From assembly GCA_910577175.1 (NCBI GenBank), contig CAJTLU010000007.1, positions 139,909 to 203,908 on the forward strand: a stretch of DNA of 64,000 nucleotides, read 5' to 3'. Below the pieces are notes generated by a model that ran no database searches, was not told the origin of the DNA, and saw nothing but the letters and a program-made list of their open reading frames with translations. Below are positions 37,002 through 45,519 of the stretch, one piece after another. Position 1 is the stretch's first letter. The number at the start of each line of letters is the position of its first letter. Made by a program: the position numbers and the translations under genes. The stretch is from an uncultured Lachnospiraceae bacterium. GTDB lineage: Bacteria; Bacillota; Clostridia; Lachnospirales; Lachnospiraceae.

Positions 37002-38479
37002 AGAATACCGCCTCCCTTCGCAACCGTTGTCAGTACATTTGTCAAAGGTCTTGCAAAAACGCCAAGCAATACCATAAGAATACACAAAAGAATCAGAGGA
37101 ACTGTCATATAGGCATTGGCTTCACACCGCTCCCCCACAGGCTCCGGCAGTCCCTTTGCCGGAAAGCAAGCCTTAAAAACTGCGGAAAAAAGGTATACTG
37201 CCGTCAGTACCGAGGAAATCAAAAGAACCACAGAGCCCGCCGTTTCCATCGGTTTTTCCGCTTCTAACGCCGCCTCCGCGAGATTCCACTTACTTAAAAA
37301 TCCCGGAAACGGCGGCACTCCCGTCAATGCCGCGGAAGCAATCGTAAAGCAGGAAAACGTCACCGGCATCCGCCGTCCCATACCGCGCAAATCCTGGACA
37401 TACTCCTGTCCGGTCTTATAAAGAACCGCACCGGCACAGAAAAACAGCGTAATCTTTACAACGCTGTGCACTACCATATGCGTCAGCGCTCCGGTCAGGC
37501 CTGCCGGAGTCATTAAGGAGGCACCGAAAATAATATAGGACAGATTGCTTATCGTCGAATACGCCAGCCGCCGTTTCAGGTGCTGCTCCTTGAGCGCCAT
37601 GGCAGAACCATAGAGAATCGTAACTAACGACGCCGCCATAATAATGTATTGTGCCAGACTCCCCCGCAGAAAATCCGTGCCAAAGCTAAAATAGGTAATG
37701 CGCATAATGGCAAATGCCCCTGCATTCACAACTGCGGCCGCATGCAGCAGCGCAGTTACCGGCGTCGGTGCCACAGAAGCTGTCGGCAGCCACCGGTGCA
37801 GCGGGAAAATTGCCGCCTTTACGCCAAAGCCAAACGTCGTCAGTACATAGGCTGCACGCAGAAGCTTCACCTGTACATCAGTATAGGTCTGGTTCAGCAC
37901 CCCGCCATAAACAAAGTCAATGCTGTCTCCAAAGGTTAAAATAAATGCAATTCCGATAAAGGCAAACGCCGCCCCGCCTACCGAATAGACCACATACCGT
38001 CTGCCCGCAAAGACTCCCTTCCTGCGCATGCCGTGCATGACGAGCGGCAGGGTGACAAAGGTAAGCAGCTCATAAAACAAATACAGGGTCATCAGGTTCC
38101 CCGCAAACGCAATTCCCATCGTAATTCCGTATGTCATTGTATAAAAGGTAAAAAAGGCATTTTCCTTTCCCTCATGCTTCATATACTCAAAGGCATAGCA
38201 GGTAGCAATCGGCCAGAGTACGGCAACCAGGGTGCCGAACACACAGCCCGCACCGTCCGTATGGAACGAAATAGAAAGCTTTCCTGCCATATTTAACAGC
38301 ATAAGATAGCCCTGCGGGCGGATAACAAACAAAATAACGAACACAAGCGCCGTATTCAGCAGGGTTACACCGCCGACATACAGTCTGCGCGCCGCCGCCT
38401 TTTCAAAATGAAACAGCGGGATACAGGCACCGGCCAGTATCGGGAATATAATCGGAAGTACCATCCAATAATCACGCAT
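36998..38479 (-). CDS. Antiporter-like membrane subunit, third of the cluster (NuoL-like features)
   Basis: 493 residues, about 14 membrane segments. It has LYLFYELLTF (conserved Glu) and GVKAAIFPLHRWLPTA (conserved Lys). In place of the SxxTK found in its neighbours it has LLHAAAVVNAGAFAI, close to the HAATMVTAG of NuoL. So this subunit differs in its second half-channel. It is coupled by ATGA to the next gene. Confidence 0.85.
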   Translation of the reverse strand: MRDYWMVLPIIFPILAGACIPLFHFEKAAARRLYVGGVTLLNTALVFVILFVIRPQGYLMLLNMAGKLSISFHTDGAGCVFGTLVAVLWPIATCYAFEYMKHEGKENAFFTFYTMTYGITMGIAFAGNLMTLYLFYELLTFVTLPLVMHGMRRKGVFAGRRYVVYSVGGAAFAFIGIAFILTFGDSIDFVYGGVLNQTYTDVQVKLLRAAYVLTTFGFGVKAAIFPLHRWLPTASVAPTPVTALLHAAAVVNAGAFAIMRITYFSFGTDFLRGSLAQYIIMAASLVTILYGSAMALKEQHLKRRLAYSTISNLSYIIFGASLMTPAGLTGALTHMVVHSVVKITLFFCAGAVLYKTGQEYVQDLRGMGRRMPVTFSCFTIASAALTGVPPFPGFLSKWNLAEAALEAEKPMETAGSVVLLISSVLTAVYLFSAVFKACFPAKGLPEPVGERCEANAYMTVPLILLCILMVLLGVFARPLTNVLTTVAKGGGIL

Positions 38480-38504
38480 ACTTTTCTCCTTTCCGCCGTT
38501 GTTA

Positions 38505-39977
38505 TCACAGCCGTAACATCTCCGTCCCGATTTTCGTTACAATCTCACAAAACGGTGACGAAAAAATACCAAACAATACCGCCGCCGCAGAAAACACTAT
38601 AAGAGGCAGCAGCATGGACGGCGTGGCCTCCTTTATCTCCGGCCGCTCCGGGGAATACTCTTTTCCCGGGAAAAACCCATCCGCCGGAATCATAAAGAGA
38701 TACCCTGCGGTTAACAGTGCGCTGACTAACAGCACGGCAGGCCCCAGATAAGAGAAGAAACCAACCGGCGCCGAAAGCGCTCCTAACGCCAGATACCACT
38801 TACTGACAAAGCCGGATGCGGGTGGTATCCCCACGAGTGCAAGCGAGGCAAAGGTAACGCACAAAAAGGTGACCGGAAGCTGCTTCCCGAGACCACGCAG
38901 TTCGTTTGCCCGCTCCTTTCCGGTCTTGTGAATTAGAATACCGGCAAACAAAAACAACGCACTTTTTATAACCGAATGAAACACCAGATGAAGTAACGCC
39001 GCAGAAAATCCTGCCGGAGTCATTAACGCCAGCCCGAACAAAATATAGGAAACCTGGCTGACCGTGGAATACGCCAGCCTTTTCTTCAGCACCTTTTCTT
39101 TGTATGCAAGCATGGAGCCCATCAATACCGTCACCAACGACAGCGACAAAAACAGCGTCTGCACCGGCGTTCCTACAAGAAACCCGGTTCCGATAATCCC
39201 GTAAATACTGCGGATAAGCCCCAGCACTCCGGTCTTTGTAATAACACCCGAAAGCACTGCAGATGCGGGTGCCGGCGCTGCCGGATGTGCTGTCGGCAGC
39301 CAGCCGTGCATCGGAAAACAGCCCGCCTTTGTTCCAAATCCAAGAATCAGAAGCACCGCCGCTGCAAATACCTGACCCTCCTTTACCTCCGGATTCAGCG
39401 TACCTGCGCCGAACCGCAGCCCCTCCGCATTTCCAGCCAGCAGAAAAATCCCCGCTAATACCAGGGTTGCTCCCGTTACCGAGTAAAACAAATACTTCCG
39501 CGCTGCCCGTACCGACTCCCTGGTACAGTTATGCAACACAAACGGAACCGTCATAAACGTCATCCATTCATAAAACAGATAAAAAGATACCAGATTTCCC
39601 GACATCCCCACTCCCTGCAGTACCCCGAGTGTAATCAGATAAAAACCGTAAAAGCGTTCCTTTTTTTCCGTCCCGGCAAAATATCCGGTACAATAAACGC
39701 CGACGGTCAGAAAAACGAAGGAAGAAAGCACGCAAAACAATCCGGAAAGCCCGTCATTACACAAAATAAGCCTGATTTCCGGCGTAATACAGAACAGTTC
39801 TACGCTTGTCGTATCCATAATAGCCCCGGCTCCTGCAAAAACAGTCTCAAGCAAAAGCACCGTAAACAGAAAAACCGTACCTGCCCTCCGGCCCTTCCGG
39901 AACGGAGCCGTAAAGAAAAGACAGCCCGCCGCCACCGGAAACAATATCTGAATCAGCAATAAAATTTGTTGTCCCAT
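38505..39977 (-). CDS. Antiporter-like membrane subunit, second of the cluster (MrpD type)
   Basis: 490 residues with the same fold. It has FYLFYEWMTF (conserved Glu), GTKAGCFPMHGWLPTAHP and SAVLSGVITKTG (both conserved Lys). AAGGAGG precedes the ATG. It follows the first MrpD-type gene by 15 bases. Confidence 0.86.
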   Translation of the reverse strand: MGQQILLLIQILFPVAAGCLFFTAPFRKGRRAGTVFLFTVLLLETVFAGAGAIMDTTSVELFCITPEIRLILCNDGLSGLFCVLSSFVFLTVGVYCTGYFAGTEKKERFYGFYLITLGVLQGVGMSGNLVSFYLFYEWMTFMTVPFVLHNCTRESVRAARKYLFYSVTGATLVLAGIFLLAGNAEGLRFGAGTLNPEVKEGQVFAAAVLLILGFGTKAGCFPMHGWLPTAHPAAPAPASAVLSGVITKTGVLGLIRSIYGIIGTGFLVGTPVQTLFLSLSLVTVLMGSMLAYKEKVLKKRLAYSTVSQVSYILFGLALMTPAGFSAALLHLVFHSVIKSALFLFAGILIHKTGKERANELRGLGKQLPVTFLCVTFASLALVGIPPASGFVSKWYLALGALSAPVGFFSYLGPAVLLVSALLTAGYLFMIPADGFFPGKEYSPERPEIKEATPSMLLPLIVFSAAAVLFGIFSSPFCEIVTKIGTEMLRL

Positions 39978-39992
39978 TCTTTGCCTCCTTCG

Positions 39993-41486
39993 TTACGAAA
40001 ACATTCTAAGCCCTTGTTCAATCGCCTTTATCAGCGGATTGGAGGCCAGACCGAGCGCAAAATTAATGAAAATAAAGCAGACTATACCAGCACAGAATGT
40101 AATGCCTGGCCGGAAAGTGCTATCATAATATTTTTCATTGCGCGGCGTATAAATCGAAATCACTGCACGGATAAAGTAAAGTGCATTTAACACCGTACTG
40201 ATTGCCAGAATAATCAGGGCAATTGCCATCTTTACGGACATTGTCTCCAGTGCCGCAGAGGTCAGGAACAGCTTTGAGATAAACCCGGCAAACAACGGCA
40301 CGCCGACCATGGACAAGGCGCCGACCGTAAAAGCAGCCCCCGCAATTTTGTTCCGGTACCCCGAGCCCTTCAGCTCCGAAAACTCCTTCCAGTTACCCGA
40401 CACCTCGGAAAGTCCGCGGCATGCCACAAACAGCATGGACTTCGTCGCCGCATGGGAAAAGATATGGAATACCGCCGCCGTTACGCCAAGCTGTGTCCCA
40501 AAGCCGAGTCCCATATAAATGTAGCCAATCTGCGCAACGGAAGAAAACGCAATCATACGCCGCATATCGGTTTCCTTATTCGCGCTGACCGAGCCGAACA
40601 GCATGCCTGCCACGCCGAGCACAAAAAAGACATTTGTAATCTTGCTGTCCCAAAAGACCTCTGTCCCGATGACACGGTAAATAATCTTAATCAAAAGAAA
40701 GAGGTACGCCTTGGAAACAAGACTGGAAAGAATTGCCGCGGAGGATGCCGTCGAGTAGCCGTAGGCATCCGGCAGCCATGCATGAAACGGAAACAGCGCG
40801 CTTTTTATGGCAATCCCGACGCTGATTAAGCCGATAATTACCGTAAGCGGCATCGCGTACTCTCCTTGTGCCGCCAGCTCCCCGACTGCCTCCTGTATGT
40901 TACTCATAAGTAAATGCCCGGTCAGGTCGTACTGGAGTGAAATACCGATTAATAAAAGACCGGAGCCGAGCAGGCTCATAATCATGTATTTGGTTGCCGC
41001 AAGCATGGAATGCCCGTTGCTCCGCACCATAATCAGTCCGCCTGCCGCAATCGTATTGATTTCCACAAATACATAAGCGGTAAACAAATCGTTCGTATAT
41101 ACCAGTGCCAGAAGGGAGCTTAACAGCAGGTCCACCAGGACAAAATAAAGATTCTGCTTCGAAGCTTCAATATCCACTTTTAAATACTTTTCTCCGCCAA
41201 GCAGGGACAACAGCATAATGGCAGAAAAGAACAGCGCCATCACACCCTCCATGACGCCGGCGCGGATTTCATTCCCCCACGGAGCAGGGAAATGCCCCAT
41301 GCTGTAAACAAATGCTTCTCCTGTCTGCATGGTATAGACAAGCACCAGAACAGACGCAATGCAGCTTCCTGAAATTAGCAGAAACGAAAGCAGCTTTGCC
41401 ACCCGTGGCTTTAATACGGAGGAAATTACGCCGGTGCTTAACGCCGAAACGATACAGATAAACGGAAGGTTACGAATAAACTCCAT
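39993..41486 (-). CDS. mrpD: Na+/H+ antiporter subunit MrpD
   Basis: 497 residues, about 14 membrane segments. The conserved Glu is in FTAYVFVEINT near 127 and the Lys residues are in AIKSALFPFHAWLPDAYG and SSLVSKAYLF. This is the antiporter subunit placed directly after MrpC, as in canonical Mrp operons. Its start overlaps the mrpC stop by one base. Confidence 0.9.
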   Translation of the reverse strand: MEFIRNLPFICIVSALSTGVISSVLKPRVAKLLSFLLISGSCIASVLVLVYTMQTGEAFVYSMGHFPAPWGNEIRAGVMEGVMALFFSAIMLLSLLGGEKYLKVDIEASKQNLYFVLVDLLLSSLLALVYTNDLFTAYVFVEINTIAAGGLIMVRSNGHSMLAATKYMIMSLLGSGLLLIGISLQYDLTGHLLMSNIQEAVGELAAQGEYAMPLTVIIGLISVGIAIKSALFPFHAWLPDAYGYSTASSAAILSSLVSKAYLFLLIKIIYRVIGTEVFWDSKITNVFFVLGVAGMLFGSVSANKETDMRRMIAFSSVAQIGYIYMGLGFGTQLGVTAAVFHIFSHAATKSMLFVACRGLSEVSGNWKEFSELKGSGYRNKIAGAAFTVGALSMVGVPLFAGFISKLFLTSAALETMSVKMAIALIILAISTVLNALYFIRAVISIYTPRNEKYYDSTFRPGITFCAGIVCFIFINFALGLASNPLIKAIEQGLRMFS

Positions 41487-41857
41487 TATTTTTCCTCCTT
41501 AATCAGACGCGTAATCTCATCAATATCGAGCGTCCGGTATCTCCGGTACAGACGGATTGTCAAAGAAAGCATAATTGCCGTAACGCTCACGGACACAACG
41601 ATGCCGGTCAGCACCAGGCCGCTCGGTATCGGATTGATATAGTTCTCCGGCTCCGGCACATCTCCGGAAACAATCGGCACCTTTCTTCCGAAAATATAGC
41701 CTTTTGCCGCCAGGAACAGATAGATTGCGGTGTCCATGATATTCAGTCCCATAATCTTTTTAATCATGTTCCGGTTTAACAAAAGCGTCGTAAAGCCGAT
41801 ACCAAACAAAATAATGGAAACCGCCTCGTAATAATTTGCAAACAAATTCTTTAACAT
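41486..41857 (-). CDS. mrpC: Na+/H+ antiporter subunit MrpC (NuoK-like)
   Basis: 123 residues with three membrane segments, and the NuoK-like motif GFTTLLLNRNMIKKIMGLNIM. The C-terminus continues into a charged tail. Start at 41857 (MLKNLFANYY) follows GGAGG and lies one base after the stop of the MrpB-like gene. The earlier in-frame ATG is inside that gene. Confidence 0.88.
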   Translation of the reverse strand: MLKNLFANYYEAVSIILFGIGFTTLLLNRNMIKKIMGLNIMDTAIYLFLAAKGYIFGRKVPIVSGDVPEPENYINPIPSGLVLTGIVVSVSVTAIMLSLTIRLYRRYRTLDIDEITRLIKEEK

Positions 41858-41858
41858 C

Positions 41859-42875
41859 CTACATTCCTCCCTTGCGGAACAACGTATAGAAATGATACAT
41901 CGTGCAGGCAACCACAATGCCGACACAGATATTTAATGGCAGAATCAGTCCCCCAGAAAGAATCGCCCCCGGAATTCCTTTTGGAATGCCGCTTTCCAGA
42001 TGATTTGCGCCGGTATAAAACGAATAACTCTTTGCCACCGCGTAAAACAGGAGCGGAGCCACGGAAATAACCGCATAATTCTTCCGGTTCATAATCCGTC
42101 CTGCCTTTTCAAAGCCAAATGCATTGACATATAAAATCAGACCGGCGCCGATAATTGCTCCGCCGGAAAATCCGCCGCCGGGAGAAAGATGACCGTTTAA
42201 AATAACAAAAATCCCGAACAGAATAATGACAGGTACCAGTATTTTTGCCGCAAGCTGAAGTATTTTGTCGTTTTTCGGCTCGTAAAGGCGGTCATTCTCT
42301 TCTTCGGCACGTTTCCTGTCCTTCGTATCATCCAGCCGGAGCAGTATCATCACACAGCAGGCCGCAATAAACAGCACATGGGACTCTCCGAGCGTATCAA
42401 AGGCACGATAATCCAGTATCATACCTGCAACAGCATTGGTTGCCCCCGTCTCTTCTAAACCGTGCGCATTATACCGCTCTACGACCTCATTGTTATTCGG
42501 ATTATCCGGCTGCCCGAACTCCGGCAGATAGGACACCGTCACTAACAGCGTCACAATAATAATCAGGCAGAGCATGACTGCCGCCACCGCATACAGACGT
42601 CCGAAAATCCTGATGCCATGCTCCTTCGGCCAGTTCCTGTACCGTTCCAGCATGGACGCCGCTTCCCTTTCGTGTGCCCGTTCCAGGCGGCGGTGCTTTT
42701 CTCTTTTATCTTCCTGCTCCGGGAACTGCTCTGCCCCGGAATCCGCGTTTTTCTGCCTCCCCTTACCGCTCTTTCGGAGCTCTGCATACAGTTCTGCATC
42801 CTCGGGCGTTTCTCCGTCTACAAAACGTACCAGACGCCGCCACAGGGAACGCTCATAATCACTCCTCGGCTTCAT
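41859..42875 (-). CDS. mrpB: MrpB-like subunit fused to an MbhE-like segment
   Basis: 338 residues. The first ~85 are very charged and soluble (ERAHEREAASMLERYRN). A membrane helix (about 92-112) and a segment with the MbhE/MrpA C-terminal pattern (YLPEFG, TGATNAVAGMILDYRAFDTLGE) follow. The MrpB/MbhF domain with HLSPGGGFSGGAIIGAG comes last. In classical Mrp operons these are the MrpA C-terminus and MrpB. Here they are one protein. The long charged N-terminus is unusual. Confidence 0.85.
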   Translation of the reverse strand: MKPRSDYERSLWRRLVRFVDGETPEDAELYAELRKSGKGRQKNADSGAEQFPEQEDKREKHRRLERAHEREAASMLERYRNWPKEHGIRIFGRLYAVAAVMLCLIIIVTLLVTVSYLPEFGQPDNPNNNEVVERYNAHGLEETGATNAVAGMILDYRAFDTLGESHVLFIAACCVMILLRLDDTKDRKRAEEENDRLYEPKNDKILQLAAKILVPVIILFGIFVILNGHLSPGGGFSGGAIIGAGLILYVNAFGFEKAGRIMNRKNYAVISVAPLLFYAVAKSYSFYTGANHLESGIPKGIPGAILSGGLILPLNICVGIVVACTMYHFYTLFRKGGM

Positions 42876-43122
42876 CGTCCTCTTCTCCCTTCATTGCGTG
42901 GATTTTCTTCAGTGTAATATAGAACAGCACGCTCGTTACCCCTGCGCCGACTGCCGCCTCGGTAATAGCAAGGTCAGGCGACTCTAAAATCATCCAGATG
43001 ACCGACATAATGACGCTGTATGACATAAAAATAACAATAGACGTCAGAAGGTTTTTGGAAAGTGCCACCGAAACCGCACAAACCACCAGAAGCGAAAGTA
43101 AAATATATTCCAGAATCTCCAT
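42859..43122 (-). CDS. DUF4040 (MbhD-like) antiporter subunit
   Basis: 87 residues, two or three membrane segments. It has the pattern SPDLAITEAAVGAGVTSVLF, which matches the DUF4040 part of MrpA and the separate MbhD of archaeal complexes. Its start follows mrpG directly and its end overlaps the MrpB-like gene by 17 bases. Confidence 0.85.
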   Translation of the reverse strand: MEILEYILLSLLVVCAVSVALSKNLLTSIVIFMSYSVIMSVIWMILESPDLAITEAAVGAGVTSVLFYITLKKIHAMKGEEDDEAEE

Positions 43123-43439
43123 TATTCCCGTACCTCACATTCCTCGGAAAGATGCTTGTCCGTCGTTACCTCCAGACGGGCAATCATATGACCGGACACC
43201 GGGCTTGCCACCCAGACCAAAAGCACAATCAATACCACCTTGAGCGTCGCCGCACAAAAGCCGTATGCCACTGCAACTCCTATCATCGCCAGCAGCAGTA
43301 CAAAGGAATCGCAGATAGCCGCCGCGTGCATACGGTTCAAAATAAAGTGAAACTTAAATACGCCCGCTACGGAAATTACTGCCATACCGAGCGCAGCCGT
43401 CAGAAAAAGCGCAACCACTATAAAACGAAGCCATTCCAT
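43122..43439 (-). CDS. mrpG: Na+/H+ antiporter subunit MrpG
   Basis: 105 residues, three membrane segments. It has the MrpG pattern GVFKFHFILNRMHAAAICDS and a C-terminal SPVSGHMIARLE. Start and stop overlap the neighbours by one base. Confidence 0.88.
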   Translation of the reverse strand: MEWLRFIVVALFLTAALGMAVISVAGVFKFHFILNRMHAAAICDSFVLLLAMIGVAVAYGFCAATLKVVLIVLLVWVASPVSGHMIARLEVTTDKHLSEECEVRE

Positions 43440-43777
43440 TACTGTTCCTCCTTTGTTTTCTGTTCCTTTTTCTGTTTCTTCTGCTTTTCCTGCTCGTTTT
43501 CTTCCTCCCTGTGAACTCCCATATAAACCTTAGTCAGCACCACTACGGCAAGAAAGCTCAACATGGCATAAATCAGATCCACGTCCAACAGAAAGCTTTC
43601 CTCAAGATACAAGGACATCAGGGCGATGATAACGACCGAAAGCGTCCCGATCATATTGATTGCCAGAATACGGTCCATCGTTCTCGGACCTTTAATGGCA
43701 CGTACCAGACAGGCAAAAATGCAAAGTGCAAAGCCAATCATCGCGCCTATAAACAAGACGGAATATGCCGTTTCCAT
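43439..43777 (-). CDS. mrpF: Na+/H+ antiporter subunit MrpF
   Basis: 112 residues with three membrane segments and the MrpF motif RAIKGPRTMDRILAINMIGT. The last ~20 residues are Lys/Glu/Gln repeats (QEKQKKQKKEQ), longer than usual for MrpF. It is twelve bases after mrpE. Confidence 0.88.
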   Translation of the reverse strand: METAYSVLFIGAMIGFALCIFACLVRAIKGPRTMDRILAINMIGTLSVVIIALMSLYLEESFLLDVDLIYAMLSFLAVVVLTKVYMGVHREEENEQEKQKKQKKEQKTKEEQ

Positions 43778-43789
43778 ATGTAGCCTCCT

Positions 43790-44260
43790 TTACTTTCCTG
43801 CCGTTTTTTCCATCTTTCTCAGCCACCGGACAAATACCGAATCGCTAAGTCCTTCCGCCATCTCTTTATCCAGGCAGTGTACCCGGAACTCATCCTCCGT
43901 AAGCTCTACCGTAATCGTACCGGGCGTCAGCGTGATTGAATTTGCAAGCACCGCCCTTGCAAGATCCGTTTTTAAGTCCGTCCGGAAGGTGACTAACACC
44001 GGCTCCGGCTCATACTTCGGGGAGACAATCAGGCAGATGACGCTACAGTTTGCCTTTACGACCTCCGAAAGCAGTATAAAAAAGTAACCGATGCCCTGTG
44101 GCAAAAGACGCAGAGCATACAGTTCCTTCTTCGGACTGTATTCCAGAAACCTCCAGCAGAACAAATAAACTGCCAGAGACAATATAATACCGAATATTAC
44201 AATTTCCAATGTGATTTTTCCGTTAAATATCAGCCAAAGAGCAAACAATAGGAAAAGCAT
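43790..44260 (-). CDS. mrpE: Na+/H+ antiporter subunit MrpE
   Basis: 156 residues with N-terminal membrane segments and the family pattern PQGIGYFFILLSEVVKANCS, then the soluble LANSITLTPGTITVELTEDEF. First gene of the operon. Start at 44260 (MLFLLFALW) follows GGAGG. The frame upstream to 44359 adds a non-homologous stretch. Confidence 0.88.
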   Translation of the reverse strand: MLFLLFALWLIFNGKITLEIVIFGIILSLAVYLFCWRFLEYSPKKELYALRLLPQGIGYFFILLSEVVKANCSVICLIVSPKYEPEPVLVTFRTDLKTDLARAVLANSITLTPGTITVELTEDEFRVHCLDKEMAEGLSDSVFVRWLRKMEKTAGK

Positions 44261-44403
44261 GCCACTACCTCCAGGATACTTTTTTCTCTCTGTATTTACA
44301 AAATTTCCAACGGTTTTCCAAACCTTGTCTATCTTAGCACTTTGTCCCCGAACTGTCAAGAACCTCCGCCTTGGGTTTTCCGTGTTTTGCCTGGCACCCT
44401 TAT

Positions 44404-44588
44404 GTCCCGGAAACGGTACAGCATCTTATTTTTGCAGGTGCAACGCTCCGCCGGGCTTCCTCTAAACGCTGTTAAGCCGCTCGGTGGCGTCCTCGCGCCT
44501 AACCAGCGCTAAGAGGTGATTCCGGTTTTGTTAAAGACGCGGTCCTTCGGACAAATGCAAAAATAAGATGCTGTACCGTTTCCGGGAC
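44404..44588. repeat. 185-bp element with 33-bp perfect terminal inverted repeats
   Basis: Positions 44404-44436 are the exact reverse complement of 44556-44588. The 119-base interior is itself foldable: CCTCT..CGCTG pairs with CAGCG..AGAGG, with smaller hairpins GGCG/CGCC and GTCC/GGAC. No open frame lies inside and no flanking direct repeat is obvious. It could be a non-autonomous transposable element or a large structured RNA. Only one copy is in the window. Confidence 0.85.
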
Positions 44589-44604
44589 CTTGGGAGAGCG
44601 CTTA

Positions 44605-44631
44605 AAAATACGGAAAACCAGGCCGCCTGTT
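44605..44631 (-). terminator. Terminator after the phosphoesterase gene
   Basis: Directly after the stop, AACAGG and CCTGGTT around CGG form a short stem, followed by TTCCGTATTTTT on the minus strand. Confidence 0.5.
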
Positions 44632-45519
44632 TTACTCGTCAAAAAGAGAAAGTTCCGCCTCGGCGACCACCTTGCGCCCGATATACATCGAGCTATCCGC
44701 CCTTGTCATCATACTCCATTTCACGAGCCGTATGATTCCGTTTTCCAGCTCGATTCCGGTCACCGCATACGGATGCACGCAGCTTCCGTCGTTAAAATAA
44801 TAGCTGTCTGCATCTGCTGGGAAACGCGGACGGTGCGTATGCCCGGCAACCATCGGCTGCCGGTTGGTATTTGCCCATTCCATCAGGCGTTTCTCTGCCT
44901 TGCTCCTCTTCTTTCCGCCTCCCAGCGCACCAATCGGATTTTCCATGCCAAGCAGTTCCAAGGTCCTCCACAAATGGCGTACCAGAAAGCGGCCGATCCG
45001 CCAGAACGTATCATTCAGCAAATCGCCTTGATGTCCATGCACAAGAAAAAGCTGCCGTCTCGATTCACATTCCTCCAGAATCAATCCTTCCCGTACCACA
45101 AGACCGGGAAACAGCTCTTTCTGCTCCCCTGACTCATGGCATTCAAACGTCCCGCAGTGCTTTCTTAAAAAACGCTCCTTTTTCTTCTGGATGTCATGGT
45201 TTCCGTACAGCATATAAAGTCTTCCCGCTTTATAAAACCTTGATAACAGTTCAAATACGTCGGCGTGTACCCGGATAATATCCTGCATATTTTTATTTTC
45301 CCAGAGTTCATCCCCGTCCCCAAGCTCCAAATACGTGAAATCCCTCTGCCAGTAATACTGTAGCGCCGCGGTATAAATATGCCTGTTCTCTAAAAAATTG
45401 TCGCCGACATTTCCTACTCCCCTGTGACAGTCGCTCATTATAATAAACCGGTCGCCCCTGTTATAGCAGATATGCTCTGCCTGCCCATACAATTTTGTCA
45501 ACCGTCCCGAGGTGCTCAT
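44632..45519 (-). CDS. Calcineurin-like metallophosphoesterase
   Basis: 295 residues, no signal peptide. All metal-binding motifs are present: SDCHRG near 29, ELGDGDEL near 65, YGNHD near 106, LVHGHQGD near 158 and AGHTHRPRF near 226. The two-metal calcineurin fold is clear, but the substrate is not. It resembles UDP-diacylglucosamine hydrolase-like proteins in outline, yet a Gram-positive cell lacks that pathway. It overlaps the DUF4474 gene by four bases. Confidence 0.9.
   Translation of the reverse strand: MSTSGRLTKLYGQAEHICYNRGDRFIIMSDCHRGVGNVGDNFLENRHIYTAALQYYWQRDFTYLELGDGDELWENKNMQDIIRVHADVFELLSRFYKAGRLYMLYGNHDIQKKKERFLRKHCGTFECHESGEQKELFPGLVVREGLILEECESRRQLFLVHGHQGDLLNDTFWRIGRFLVRHLWRTLELLGMENPIGALGGGKKRSKAEKRLMEWANTNRQPMVAGHTHRPRFPADADSYYFNDGSCVHPYAVTGIELENGIIRLVKWSMMTRADSSMYIGRKVVAEAELSLFDE

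Larger units (their letters stand above)
44261..44631. other. 371-base gap between mrpE and the phosphoesterase gene
   Basis: It contains the 185-bp inverted-repeat element (listed separately), the phosphoesterase terminator and the probable mrpE promoter region. No protein-coding frame is convincing. Confidence 0.7.

Noticed and set aside
44437..44555. Integron attC-like words (GTTAAGC and GCCTAAC) inside the 185-bp element
   Set aside because: The order of the two words is opposite to that of attC, and no integrase or cassette is near.
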